From the NCBI RefSeq assembly GCF_000003815.2, contig NC_049993.1, positions 8,830,041 through 8,894,040 of the forward strand: DNA of 64,000 nt. Direction: 5' to 3'. The DNA is from Branchiostoma floridae (taxonomy: Eukaryota; Chordata; Leptocardii; Amphioxiformes; Branchiostomatidae). Shown piece after piece: positions 26,352 to 39,462 of this stretch (positions are counted from its first letter, which is position 1; the number at the start of each line of letters is the position of its first letter). Made by a program: the position numbers and the translations under genes. A model generated the notes under the pieces. That model ran no database searches. It was not told where the DNA came from and worked only from the letters and a program-made list of their open reading frames with translations.

Positions 26352-28742
26352 TACATTCCCGGGGAGCCAACAGGTTTTGCACCGCGGACAGTTATTAATT
26401 GCCGCCATCCCCCGACAAATTGGCACCACTTGAAGCTGTTCCGACCCGTTTAAAAATTCAGAGCAAATCGAAAAAACGACGAGCCTCATTAGGGCTCTAG
26501 ACGTCGTGTATCATGCGTGTGATTATCCGAAAATTACAGGCTGTTTTGGGACACACACGAACCTTTTATGGTTAGAAAGGTGACTAGAATTTGTACCATT
26601 TGCTCCAGGTTACCTCTTATCATGACCCCCCTAGGGTTACATTTCGCTCTATGGCCTATGTTACTGATAAAGGTTGAATCTCGAGAGGAACTTTTCAGAT
26701 ATCAATGTTGGACCATTCTCAGTTGATACCTTAATGTAGAAAGAATGAAGAAGGTTCTCCTTTACTGTTTTAAAGATCTGATGACCTCAGTGGGGATTCC
26801 GTAGATGAAAGAATCCATCCTTTCAGAATCGCAATCACGGAGGTCAAGTGAGGAGAGCAGCACTAAAGTGAGTCGTTTCTAAATTGCGAAGGGACATCTG
26901 AGATCTTGATTATTGCTTCTCTACAAAGACCACATTTTGCCGTTGATTTTCTAGAGGTCAATTGTAATCTTAAGATGCATAAGATCAAGGTCGATACCTA
27001 TTTAGCTCATGATGTACGGAATGACTTAGAAAAAGACATTGAGAATAAAACTTCGGAGCTTAGCTGATATAGAGGTCGAAATAACGATAGCGTGAATCAG
27101 TCAGAACTTTGCATGACCCCTATAGATTGACATATAGCACTCCAGTACCATGCCTGCAAACTGTAATCTTGTTCCAATCGTTTGCTCAATCCTGAGGATA
27201 TCTCAACTACAGTGTTATGCTTTTGGTAATTGGGAATACCAAGTGGGTTCCAAGCGAGAATAGTTAGTCGGAAGGTCGGCTTCAATAGACCATTTGAATA
27301 TACAGGTATTTTTGGTGCAATGTAGCTTTGTCCATGTTTGCGTATTTGTCATTTGATTGAAACTAGAACTTCACGTCACTGATGTAAAACTCTTATTAGA
27401 ATTCTGTGTAGTTCACCCTATCTCCTCTCCTGAAAACTCTAGGCCTTAATTTGGTGTGAAACCTGAATACTAGTACTTTAACCTTAACAGACCAGGATCA
27501 TCCTGAAGCATCCGTGTCAATTTAAACGTTTTAATTGATGAACGGTACCTTCATTGCCTGGAATACAAGAAATTTAGTTAATAGCACCTAGGTTTACGTA
27601 AAGACCATAACGCCATCTGCCGATTTTGAGGGATAAATGCGCAGTGATTCGTCAAGCAATACTTTGATATCATGCATACTCTTACGTATAATTCCATGCT
27701 TTTTATAACGCGGAACATTATTAATTCTACCTTTTATTTTCTGAAATACGGTTGCAGAGGGGCAGTGGGAGGTTGTGTTGTTTACGGGATTTGTGCGTTA
27801 TAAATTTAGTTTTATGACTGACGTTAATGGAAATCGAGGCATAAACTTCAGCATTGGCGCAATTATAATCACGGCAGGCTGCCGGGATGGCAGATTTCCT
27901 GGCTTACAGCCAGGGTGCGGGGTGATCCCTCACTACGCGACACCTACCAATTTCCATTCTGGTCGACAAGGAATATAAGGCGGTTCCTCATGCGGAATGG
28001 ATCAAGGATGGAAATGGATGGCGGAACGATACCAGAATGCATCTGCGCACGCAGAGTGATAGATTAGCTCATCGAAAAACCAGCTCGTGTGAACACTTCA
28101 CAATGCGGAAACGGATCGTCATGATGAAGGCGGGTTGTGTGTGCGGTTCTCTCCGTTGGTTTTGGGTGCAAAATACTTACCTTCCACACCGGCTGTACCG
28201 CCTTGGCAGCAGTTGTTGAAGGATTACTTCGTTGTACAGCCTCCTCAGAACAGCCGGCCCTGATCGTTATGTAATAATCGCGATGCTGAACCTTCTGACC
28301 ATGTTATCCATCACCACAACACTGTTGCAGGTGCAGCAAGTCCAACCTCTTAAACAGGATCAATATGAGGTATGTTCATAAGATATCAGATAGAAGGAAA
28401 GGATGACATAATTTGGGAAATTGTCGCTGTCATCCAGGCATGAGAGTTATGGTCTAAAAAGCAACGATAACATCAATATTCTCGGTTCGTATATCGAGCT
28501 TCTAAAATGGTGGTTTTGTCGCTGCAGAAGCCGTTTGGATTCTTTTACGGACTTTTATTTTGGTCTGTATATAACCACTCAGAACTGGACATGAAGTGGA
28601 ATTATTGGGGACCGGATCACTACAAACACCTTTCCTAACATGATGGAAGACCTGTTTGAGTCTTGGGATTCTGGATTGTCCTGGAATCTAAATATTCTAT
28701 CGATACCACATTCTGCTTCCCCAACCCTCCTTTTAAGCATGT
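26352..28742. other. Non-coding stretch with a possible leader exon
   Basis: Mostly unique DNA without supported genes. The last part (about 27860-28260) is richer in CpG and precedes a short ATG-led frame at 28283. Confidence 0.5.
28283..28369 (+). CDS. Candidate short signal-peptide exon
   Basis: An ATG at 28283 opens 29 codons that begin MLNLLTMLSITTTLLQVQQV, a plausible secretory leader. They end at TATGAG/GTATGT, a fair donor, and the frame stops three codons later if unspliced. It would be a phase-0 first exon. Nothing downstream can be joined to it with confidence, and it does not match the phase-1 acceptor of the receptor gene. Chance is a serious alternative. Confidence 0.18.
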
Positions 28743-29051
28743 ACTTTGCTTTAAGCGACCGGTGCAATGGCCTAGTGGGTAGAATGTTCGCCTTGCATTC
28801 GGTAGGTCGTGAGTTCGATCCCTGGTCGAGTCATACCAAAGACTTTGAAAGTGGTACATGCTGCTTTCTCTGCTTAGCAATCAGCATTCGGGAAAGAGTA
28901 TGGAAGTTGTACACACACCACTACCAGTGGACTAGCCTCCTGTTGTAGTGATTGCGTTGTGTGGCCCAGGGCTAAGGAAACAGAGATGGGCGCCGCCCTA
29001 TGCACCATCAGGCGCGGGAAGGGTTTAACTTTTTTTAACTTTGCTTTAAGC
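28743..29051 (+). mobile_element. tRNA-derived SINE with 14-bp target-site duplication
   Basis: The body runs from 28757 to 29037 and is flanked by the identical 14-mer ACTTTGCTTTAAGC at 28743-28756 and 29038-29051, a target-site duplication made by LINE-type retrotransposition. Near its 5' end it has TGGCCTAGTGG (A box) and GAGTTCGATCCC (B box), about the right distance apart for a tRNA-type polymerase III promoter. The 3' half contains a GC-rich block around GGGCGCCGCCC and ends in a T-rich tail. The intact duplication suggests a fairly recent insertion. I do not assign a named SINE family. Confidence 0.85.
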
Positions 29052-31551
29052 TGTTTTAGACAAAGATGTCGATTACAATGCTTTCTACTATTTTCTGATG
29101 CATGTAGATTTGTCAGTGAGCCTGTACGAAGACAGGTGAGGAACAAATGGTTTTGACGGCAGTATTAGAATGGTGACGTGTGATGGAGTGTGATGAAGTG
29201 AACTGCAGTCTGAGATGCCCAATGGTCAGACAGAATGAGCTGGATGGACCACCTTGTGGAGTTCAACTTCACTCAGAAACTTCAACAAGGCCCGTGTGGC
29301 ACGGTAGCCCTGTGGCATAATGCAGCGTGCAAATCTTTACCTGACATATCTATCCACATCATGTCAGTATTATTGTCTTCACTCCGGCTGGATAAGTGTT
29401 AAACACAATGCGGAGCTGATAGGGCATTAAAATCATTTCACTATGTCAGATAGTGTTTTTATCTCCCTCGGTACCACAGAACAAACCCTCTTATACCTGA
29501 GGTGGAAAACGCACCAGTAGAGTACATTGTAGAAGACACTGATGTTCTGCTAAATTGTCTATGCCATAGCAACTATATACTTAAATTAGCGTATCTCTTA
29601 AGCAAATAGCATTTAAAGACCGGAAGCATTACTGTATCTAATTTATATGTGAATACGTAATGTTTGAGACCGCATCTGTAAGTGGCGACATCTGTCGCTG
29701 CAGTGCAGTTTAAACCAGAATTGCTCTGAGATGGCAAAATGTCACTGAAATGTCGGTGTCGATACAGAAGAACTTTATTTCACTACAATTGTACATGGTA
29801 CAATGTATGGCAACGACTATTGCAAAAGTACAAAATAGGTGTATAGAATAAGACTTAACATCCTAATTAACATAACATGAAGGGCGAACACATACAAGAC
29901 TCGCTTGTATACAGAGAACTTATCCAGTGACTTGCCAACCAGATGACACGTTTCAAATGAGCATTCAAGACGTATCTGGAAAGTATGTACACTAGAGCAC
30001 ACTGCAAAAGGTACTCAAGCAACTTGAAACATTTTGAAAGCGGTCAAAGGCTTTAAACAGCATCCTATGTCGCTCTTCAGTGATAGGATCTAGAGCAGAC
30101 TACACAAGTAAGAACTCTATGGCATATCAAGTCATTGGCCGCTGCGGTATGTTCCAGGGGCATGCGCAGGGCAATCAGAGATTTGGCAGTGCGACTGCAA
30201 CTTGACCTATGCGGATAGGGGTCATTGTGCCATACTATTACGTGCGTTAGTGCTGGGACGTGCAGTCAAGGCATTTCGTACCGACCTCTGTAGCCTTTAG
30301 GTTAGAATGGGACTAGAACGTGTTGGGGAGAAAGAAGTTCACTTAGCCGGCCTGTTGTGAGTCGTGACATTTTGCAATGGGGTTCAGAAAAGTCACGAGA
30401 ACCTAATTTTGTAGGCGTAATGACATTTCAGGTTTGAGTTCCAGCCAGGTATACATTGGCAAAATATTTCCTGTTCAAATGCATTTGCAGCCGTTGTCAG
30501 AATTCAATCCTAGTTTAGAAGGCCTGCTGCACTGCTTTATTTATTCGTTACTGTATTTACTGCCAGGATTGCATTTCCAACCGGCACCCGGCTGGACAGT
30601 TTGGAGAGCATTATATTAAGATAACCAAACACACACACACGAGATGTAAAACGATTAGTCAAGAGCAGTATTCAAGAATACGTTTTGATTTCCACTTCTT
30701 TCTTTTCCGTTCCCGCAAATCGGGCCCCGGTTTGGAAATGTGAACCCTGCGTTGGATTTTGCAAATGTTCATGCCAGGCCATAAGGATTGTTATCTTTAT
30801 CATTTCCCATTTGCCGTCGACAAACTACCACCCATAGTGAGATGTAAAATGCTTTCGTCCCATTTTTGGAATGGGATTTGTCAGTCATGTTCAACTTTAG
30901 TAAGATTGACCTAGATTGCCTTTTATAGACGGGTCAAGGTTCATGGGCTAGCTCTGTTATTGGTCGAGAGGCGCACAACGAATGTAGTTGACTGAATGAA
31001 GGTGATTTATGCTGCTGCCTCCATTATGATGTGTCACGGTCAAGCTATTTTGCAGACTTCCATGAATCATCAACGTCTATAACGGTTACATGTAGATGGT
31101 ACACAATGACGAATCTATGAAACATTTTTGATAAAAACTCTCGCCACTCAATGGCTGAATCGTAGTGCCCCACAGTGCTCAGAAGATAGGTGGCTAATAC
31201 ATTAAAAGCGTTCAGGAGACATGACAACAATACGTACGGTACGTATTAGTCAGACGCGATTCGCTCGGTTCCAGCTGTATCATTTCTTTTCGCAGAGGGA
31301 AACACAGATTGACACGATTCATTCAACAATATTGGATTAGCTAATAGACGACGGAGTCCCCAAAGTAAATGATCAAACCGCTGGCGTATTACAATCCATT
31401 ACCGTCCTCGAAAAGATAAACCCATAATACGACAAGCTCGGGGTTTGGGTGTGTCCCAGAAGATGTGGTATTTGTCAATATTGACAGGCTGGCACGTCTC
31501 AACGGTAGAACCAAGCGCAATAGTCATGTTTTCCTGACGTCAGAAGGATGA
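29052..31551. other. Non-coding stretch upstream of the receptor gene
   Basis: No supported coding sequence. It includes a short CA run at about 30629-30641. Parts may be first-intron or promoter sequence of the downstream gene. Confidence 0.5.
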
Positions 31552-31856
31552 GAGAGATTGCAAAGTGAATTTCCTTGCTGATATTATATAAGTTTGTGTA
31601 TCTGTCGTTCCAGATTTGGAGTTTTGACTCTGCGGCGAGGAGACTAGGAAGCATGTGAGAGATTGCAAAGTGAATTTTCTTGCAGCTGTTCTAAAGTTTC
31701 TGTGTCTGTCGTTCCAGATTTGGAGTTTTGACTCTGCGGCGAGGAGACTAGGAAGCATGTGAGAGATTGCAAAGTGAATTTTCTTGCAGCTGTTCTAAAG
31801 TTTCTGTGTCTGTCGTTCCAGATTTGGAGTTTTGACTCTGCGGCGAGGAGACTAGG
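31552..31856 (+). repeat. Three tandem copies of a 104-bp unit at the gene start
   Basis: Copies begin at 31552, 31657 and 31761, each opening GAGAGATTGCAAAGTGAATT and ending near CGGCGAGGAGACTAGGA. Copies 2 and 3 are almost identical and copy 1 is more diverged. The third copy ends about 15 bp before the start codon at 31872. Each copy contains TCTGTCGTTCCAG, and copies 2 and 3 also have TTTTCTTGCAG. Both look like splice acceptors, so the unit may be a multiplied 5'-UTR acceptor. Confidence 0.92.
31586..31593 (+). promoter_or_regulatory. Possible TATA box
   Basis: TATATAAG occurs only in copy 1 of the 104-bp repeat; the other copies read differently there. It lies about 280 bp before the start codon. 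It could position transcription inside the repeat array, but AT-rich DNA gives such matches by chance. Confidence 0.2.
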
Positions 31857-31871
31857 AGGCGGCTAGTGACC

Positions 31872-31926
31872 ATGCTGAAGCTGTGTGTACTGCTGAAGTG
31901 CATGTGTCTGCTGTATGCTATTAACG
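31872..31926 (+). CDS. Exon 1: start codon and signal peptide
   Basis: ATG in the context GACCATGC opens 18 codons reading MLKLCVLLKCMCLLYAIN, a short basic then hydrophobic leader that fits a secretory signal peptide. It ends at AACG/GTAAGT, a near-perfect donor, in phase 1, matching the phase-1 acceptor of exon 2. Cleavage probably falls close to the exon boundary. The start is chosen because the upstream repeat array gives no longer compatible frame. The first transcribed base is unknown. Confidence 0.75.
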
Positions 31927-34900
31927 GTAAGTAAAACAATAAACAACGTCAGCTTAGAATTGTCAGTCTGTTAGGCATGCTGTGTTAGTGTTCATTTGTC
32001 CGTGTGTATGAGCTCAAATTTTACCTAGGCAAGTTCTTTTTTTTATGTTGCACGACGACTATTTTATACGGTTATACACCTAAAAACGTAACCTATCCTG
32101 CTCATACCATCAATGCGCACATGTAATTGATGTGTGTGTGTGTCGTGTGTCGTTGGCGACCATATTGCATAATGGCCGCTAGCTTAAAGGCCATTTATTC
32201 GTTGCATATTCCCCATATTCAATTAGATATGTTCCCCACACCGACAGGGACACATAACCGTTACAGAAAATGTGCCGCAAATGACAAAGTCCCAATCAAC
32301 AGTTCCACCTCCCGCCTATATCAATACTTGAACCTGCCAGTATCTCATTCTGCACGGTCGGCTGGCGGAAATATGTTTCTCGTCATTCCTAAGTACCCCC
32401 CTATGGTCACAGTAGGTCGTTAAGGTCAAGATGGGGTTGGATTGGGGTTCAATTTCACATTTCAGTTAAAGTCTAGGGGAGCATTTTAGCTGAGAGCGTC
32501 TGAAAGAGTTCCGCTGGCTCGGAAGGATGGATAGCTTTTCACCGCTTTACCTGAGCGATTCCTACACCACTTTAAATGAGCTGATGTCCTGAAAGGCAGA
32601 GACCTGCCTAGTCATTCTAGCATCGCCCAGGGATCCGAAAGACGTACGTTGGAGAGGATGGCGCTGTAATCGCTGATTTTGTCTTTAGCTTCTTTGATCA
32701 CTTTGTAGCATTTTGATTCTGATCTAACATTACGTTGCCATCTCAATGTCTTCCTACCAATATTCCTCCAAATCACCATCACATGTACTTAGGCAATGAA
32801 AGAACAATCTACATGTACCATCCCCACGACAGTTGTACGTATATGTAGTTAAGAACCATGTATGATTCAGCCATATCGATAATGCTACTAAACAAAATGA
32901 AAATTTCTAAGGGTAATCGTGTGCCTCCCCTCAATGTTAAACAATGGGCATAAGAATTTATGTACTGATGTTACCTTTGTTGTACGCTGTCTAAGGAGTC
33001 CATTGTAACGGGCTGGGCATCGCCCCCGTCACCCCCAACAAGGTCAAAGGCATGGAAGGCGAGACTGTCACCCTCCCCGTGCAGAGCAAGGTGGATCTAG
33101 ACAAAGTGATCGCGGTGACGTGGAGCCGGGTGAGCGGGGAGTCGGGCAGGGAGAGAGTCGCCGTGTACATGTACTCAGCCGCCTCCAAGGGCCACGCCCT
33201 CAAGCCGCTGCAGGGCCGGGCCTCGTTGAATCCCGACGGTTCGTTGCGGATAGATGACGCCAAGCTTTCCGACGAGGGCCTGTATGTCATGACGCAACTC
33301 ATGGACGACATTGGACAAACAGAGGAATACGTCAAGCTCATCATAATAGGTAATAGACACTTTCTCAATATTCAAGGATTTCCATCACTGTGCAGCACAG
33401 ATGTATATCAATCAAATAGTTTCATTTTTATGTTTACATACACATAGTGATATAATTGATCTATGACATTCAAGTAGCCTGAAATTTTACATTGGTGACA
33501 CAGCACGCTTCTACCTCTGTTTGACTGATGTATACGTTCATCAAGTAGATCCATGCATGTAAGTCACTGCATTCCATGCATATATATGCGGCACTGTCAA
33601 AATACGCTATTAACGTGAGTGCTGTGTCACACTGTCATTGTCTCTGTTCAAAAGCAGATAAACAATATCAATTCATTTTCAACGTGGGGTGATGTCATCT
33701 CAGCGCTCACCAAAATGTCCTGCTGAGAAGACGAACGTTTGAGGCACTTTAACTAGATAACAGTAATTTACATTCAAGAACGAAACATAAAACACTGCTA
33801 CCCTTTGTGTTAATATGGCTTTTACGGAGTTAATGGTGCCATCGCTTATGCCGTGAGGATCCTCACTAAGTAAATGTTTGCCCTAATTCTGAAATGGATC
33901 CGTAATGGGTCTAGTGAGATGAATTCGGCAAGTTTATAGACGGTTCATGCTGGAAGTAAATGGTGCCAAAGCGCGTATTACCTCCTACACGCTCCTCTTT
34001 GGGTAATTTAGCTTCCAGCATATGTCCACAAATACCCAATGGAAACATCTGGGTAAAAACACTCAAGCATCAAAGTATAGTAGCTGGGGTTGTACCCGAG
34101 AAAAAAGTGATATTATGCCACATCTTAAAATAATCAGAAACTAGGAAGAATTAGTAGTCTACGTAATACATGTCTCACGAGACTAAGAAGCTAAGGCTAT
34201 GGTTGTTATATGGAAATGCTGGCTAAAAAACATCCAAGTAGGAATTCCAGCAGCACCCGTTTTAGTTACCCCCGACCACAGACAATGAAGCTGACTGATG
34301 CTTACAGCTTGAGGTCTTCGTCCCACTGGTGCATTGGTGCAATGTCCAACAGCTTCTCTTGTCTAATCGCTCATATAACTCCCATCTGTGCCTATTCACA
34401 CCGGCCTGACCAGTGCTATAATCTGTTGCCCCAACCCCTGCAACATTTCCAGATTCCACAAGAACGTTCACAATTGATCGCGTTGCTTTTGTCACGAAGT
34501 AATGAGTCCAGAATGAAAGAACTCCTTGCAGAATGGCCATCGTTTCCAGGCGTTAATGTTACAGAATATCTCGACTCCTTCACACACATACTAATCTTCG
34601 CATGGATCCATCAATTTGTGCCCGTTTTGTGCAAAGTCGGGGGATTAAAGGATCTGGGCAAGTCGACACTGAACTGAACTGTAGGCTCTCAAATTCGGAA
34701 AATCGATATTTGGCGGTGCCTTCGGGATTCGACTTGGAGGAAGCGAGTGATTCTTTTTAGGCGCAGATCAGTGTTACTCAACTAGTAATATCGAAAACGT
34801 TACGGTGGATATTATCTGACTAAATATTAAACATTAACTTTCGAACCCAAGGCTTAATTATCAATTCATACATGTAGCGAAGGGAAATGTCTTGCAATTT

Positions 34901-37900
34901 AGCTTCACTAATTTGGCACTGCTCACATTGACTGCAAAGTAACTTTGGAATTCCCCATTAAAAATTCAAAGGTGAGTGTTTTCAGGTGGAAAAGGGGGAT
35001 TCCTTCCACAAAGCAGGCACCATGGAATGGAAATCCGTATGAGATGCTAAACCCAACGTATCTAGTGAATAATTCATCATCTAGCCTTTTTGAAACTTCA
35101 GAATGCTCAGATATTCGTTGAATGAAATCTAGATCCTCTGACACGGGAAACGTTTTATGAGTTATGCTCCATTCCTGGCAAACATCCGAACAGTTTGAGC
35201 GGACGCAGCTGGCGTCTACACTAGCATTTCCAGCGCAGACGGGCTTTATTACAGGCCCAGATCCCCATTATTCCGCAGTTGAAGGTCTTTGTGTTGCACT
35301 GGAATCTTTACAAGTGGCGTCAACCCATACATTTGTTTAAACTGGTGATAGACGATATAAATCGTCTCAGTAAAAGAACCAGCTACAAGGTCTGGGATGC
35401 TCCTCAACTAACTTAATGGTTGCGATGATCACAAAGAGGGGTCTCATATCATCCAAAGCTTACAGGCATTAGCTTTTACGTGGTTCAAGTCGCCATGGAG
35501 TCGTGTAATTACCCTTGATATCAACTCTACGAGACCTTCTTTTATTGAAGAAATTGATGCATTAGTTACAACATACCGACCCATGAAAAAGAGGCGGCCC
35601 TAGTTGGGAAGGTACGTCATTACCTCCCCAGGGACTGTAATTAGTAATAGTAAAGACTGCCTCCCGCAGAGAAAAGGCCGTGTTCCCCTCTCGCAGATGC
35701 GTAATTAGTGACCTCGAGCTTGAACTGTGGCAGAGGCTGACTGTCGATACGCTATTATATACGTATTGACTACGAGCAGGGCTTCTGCATTACTGTCATC
35801 GCAACGTTTATTCTTATTGATGTATAAGATAAAATCAAGAGGTCATGGTGATCATGGAAGCTAGAGAATAACAATATAATTATATTCTATTACATTGTCT
35901 CTTGTGCCAGCATTCTGTCGGCATTATTATTAGATTTAGACAGATGATGAATTTAGATTTACACACCAATCAGTCCTCCTGGTAATATAACATGTGTTCG
36001 ATCGTATTAAGGTCTATTCACATTTATTTCGCTTTTTTTTTTATTTTTACTTTTAAACAGTCCCATCTTTTGCCCACAGACAACTGTTGAATTCAAACTT
36101 ACTCGGACGATAATGCGACTAGGATAGATAGGTGTACATTGATGAATATCAAAGTACACCTGCGTATAGCAATGTTCTATTACCTGACACATAGGTTATG
36201 TGCTTTGCGACTGTTGATGTCGCATATACACGTATTATACTCAACATCCTTTCATTTCTTTTACATGACCTGTCTGCTCGTCTTACTGTTCTAAATCCAG
36301 TTTCTACGCGTTTGCCTCCATGAAAATGTAACATCGGAATCAAGTTGAACGTGACTTAACTCTTAATTTACGGCGATTGACGTAAGTTTAAGGCAATAAT
36401 GCTCTTTGATGTCTTGTATTTCAGTACCGCCAAAACTCTCCATAGGAAAAGAGAATCATTTACGAGTTCATGTGGGCAGCACGATAGCGCTGAACTGCAC
36501 CGTGGCGGACTCCAAGCCGGACCTGACGAAGATCGAGTGGCGGAAAAACGGAGTACTGTTGAACTCGACCCGGCTGAAGGAGCTGAAGGATCAGGAGGAT
36601 GGTCCCGCTGCCGTGATCACGCTGGTGGTCACCAACGTGACCAAGAACGACGCCGGGAAGTACACCTGTCGCGCCGAGAACGTCGTCTCAGAGGACGAGG
36701 AGAGCGTCCAGGTGGAAGTCATGTGTAAGTCACTCTTATTCGTTATACTGTTTAGAATTGCTATTATCAATCTTTGGAACACCTTGCCACCCAACATCAT
36801 TGAAAGTCATGTGTAAGTCGCTTCTCCATCTTCCCCTCTTTGGTAGTGCAATCTCAGCTTTTATATTTGTTCGGTTATTCTTTAAGATTTACGTGCCATC
36901 AATCATTGAAACACTTTACCACCCAACATCAGTGGAAGTCACGTGTAAGTCGCTTCTTCTTCTTCTCTCATTTGGCAGTCTCGTCTCAGCTTCTACCTAT
37001 TTGGTTATTCTTTGAGATTTACGTGCCATCAATCATTGCAACACTTTACCTCCCAAAATCATTGGAAGTCATGTGTAAGTCGCTTCTTCTCCTTCCCTCC
37101 TTTGGCTGTCCAATCTCAGCTTCTACCTGTTGGTTATTCTTTGAGATTTAGGTTCTATCAATGTTTGGAACACCTAACCACGCACCCAACATCAGGTACA
37201 AGTCATGTGGAAGTCACCTCTGTCTGTTTGATTTTCATTGAGATTTGCGTGCTATCAATCATTGAAACACTTTACCACCCAACATCAGTGAAAGTCATGT
37301 GTAAGTCGCTTCTTCTTCGTCTCTTCTTTGTCTGTCCAATGTCAGCTTCTATCTGTTTGGTTATTCTTTGAGATTCACGTGCCATCAATCTTCGGAACAC
37401 CCTACCATCCAACATCATGTACTATACAGTCCATATAACTTCAAGAAAACGACCCACCATATGTAGATCTTATGTTGTGATTCTGTAAGTTAATTTTAAC
37501 CCTGTAATCTGTATGTGTGAGGTTCTCCTCAAACCTCTCCAGCTTTATGTCCGACGTGACAGGACGTCCATAACCAAAGCTAGGTATTCATTTTCACCTG
37601 GGTCGAGTGAGGACACAGGTCCAAAATACCTGTTACCTGCTAGCTAAAGTTATGTTAAAAGCTGAACACGCGAAGAGACGGAAATAGATAACGGCGAGCT
37701 GCAAGGTGTCAGGGAAAGATAAACACCTGACATACTGTATGCATAGTGGAGGCATACCACACAATGTTATTAGTTGTACCTCATTAATCATATTGTTCCA
37801 GACTTGGTAAAAAGTATACTCAGATTATGTAAGTTGGGATCCCATTTTGATGTCACTGCCGAAAGGTAAAATACCGCCAAAAATAAGACAAAAGTAGTCT

Positions 37901-39408
37901 TTTTCACACAAAAATGGACGGCTGCATTTAGGACTTCATCATAGCGACATAGCCAGGGTGTTGGCAAATTGGGTGGACCTTGTGATGAATACCATTTCCT
38001 GTTCACGACGACATTTACGGCAGGTATACTGGCCAGGTAGTTTTAAGGCTTAGAAACCTCGTTCCATTCCTACAGTAATGATGATCATAAATCCTAAATA
38101 AAATGTTTTTTTTATCCCCACAACTCGGTTATACATGACCAAGCCGTTAGCAGTATAAGATCATATCTACGTACGGCTAAGGAAATCTAGTATGGCATTA
38201 GTGAGAAATAATGCCACAAGGGGAGATGATGATCGTGTTGGTACATGTAAGTAACCCGTAAAACCAGGCATTTTGTGTGGTCTGGAATGGGATTAGCAAT
38301 GGGGAATACATCATTTAATGGTGAATCTGATTTCATGGATGAACTACCTGCCATATAGCACACGCTATTAGTTTGCCTACTAACAAGTAACATGGATCGC
38401 AAACTTTGCCGGAATGGGCGGTAAACTATCATCGAGTTTGACGCGTCCTGTAGTCGCAATATTTGTAAATGTAGTGCTCGCACGCCACAGACTGCATGTA
38501 ATAAATAAAGTGAGTATACTGATGACCTAGGTTAGATTTTTACCGAGATAGTTAAGATTTGCTAATATTTTTGTTTTCAAATACGTATACCTGGTATATG
38601 CTATCATAATGAGACATCTTAATATACATGCAAATAATGAAAAGTCTCTTATGCTAGGCCGTCAGGGACTTTATCGCTTCCTCCCAGGTTACAAAGAATG
38701 GAAAATTAGACCAGGTTTTAATTCTGATCAAGCAGAATATTTTTACACGAGTTTTGTCTATTTGATACTTACAGATTGGTTAGAAACAACTATTTCGCCA
38801 TACCTCCCGCTGTTTTGTGATCCTTGATAAATCAATAAATCAATTCATCCCACCCTTTTCCATTGTTTCATTTTTCGCAATTTGGTCAAAAATCTGAATG
38901 TTGATAGAGGTGCCTACTTAAAATACAGTATATCATCAACATACAGTGCATAAATAATAGTAGAATAGCGTTTATTTCCTTTAGCAGACAAGCTTTGAAA
39001 GCATGACAGGAAAGAAAATCAATGACTTCCCAAGCATTCATTCATTGAAGTCTTTTTTTTTGGTGACGCCACTCTTAAGTCTATGAGAAGGGGACCCAGC
39101 TAAAAGCTACGTACCGTCGTAGCGCACAAAGAAATCCTGATCCACTCTGTCATTTGTGAGCCAAGGATCTTTTGGTTTGTGGTTATCGCCTAGATAAAAC
39201 CACTCATGCGTGCTGTAGCGTGAAACTGCAGATGAGGTCGTGAGAGCTCTTGGCCCGCTGCCTAATGCTCTTCCTATCGACGCAAATATCTCAAACCATT
39301 TTGCAAATGATTTTTTCGGAAGGGCTTATACGGATAACACTGAAGTACGTGTGGACTTTGAAAGACTTTTCAGACTAAAGTTTCTAAACATTGACTGAAC
39401 ATTCAGCT

Positions 39409-39462
<54 letters not shown>

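Noticed and set aside
34210-34677. 155-residue open frame in intron 2
   Set aside because: No domain, and the antisense frame is equally open, which suggests chance or an old repeat.
36758-37371. Three overlapping open frames with repeated hydrophobic peptides
   Set aside because: They are conceptual translations of the tandem donor-repeat array in intron 3, not a membrane protein.
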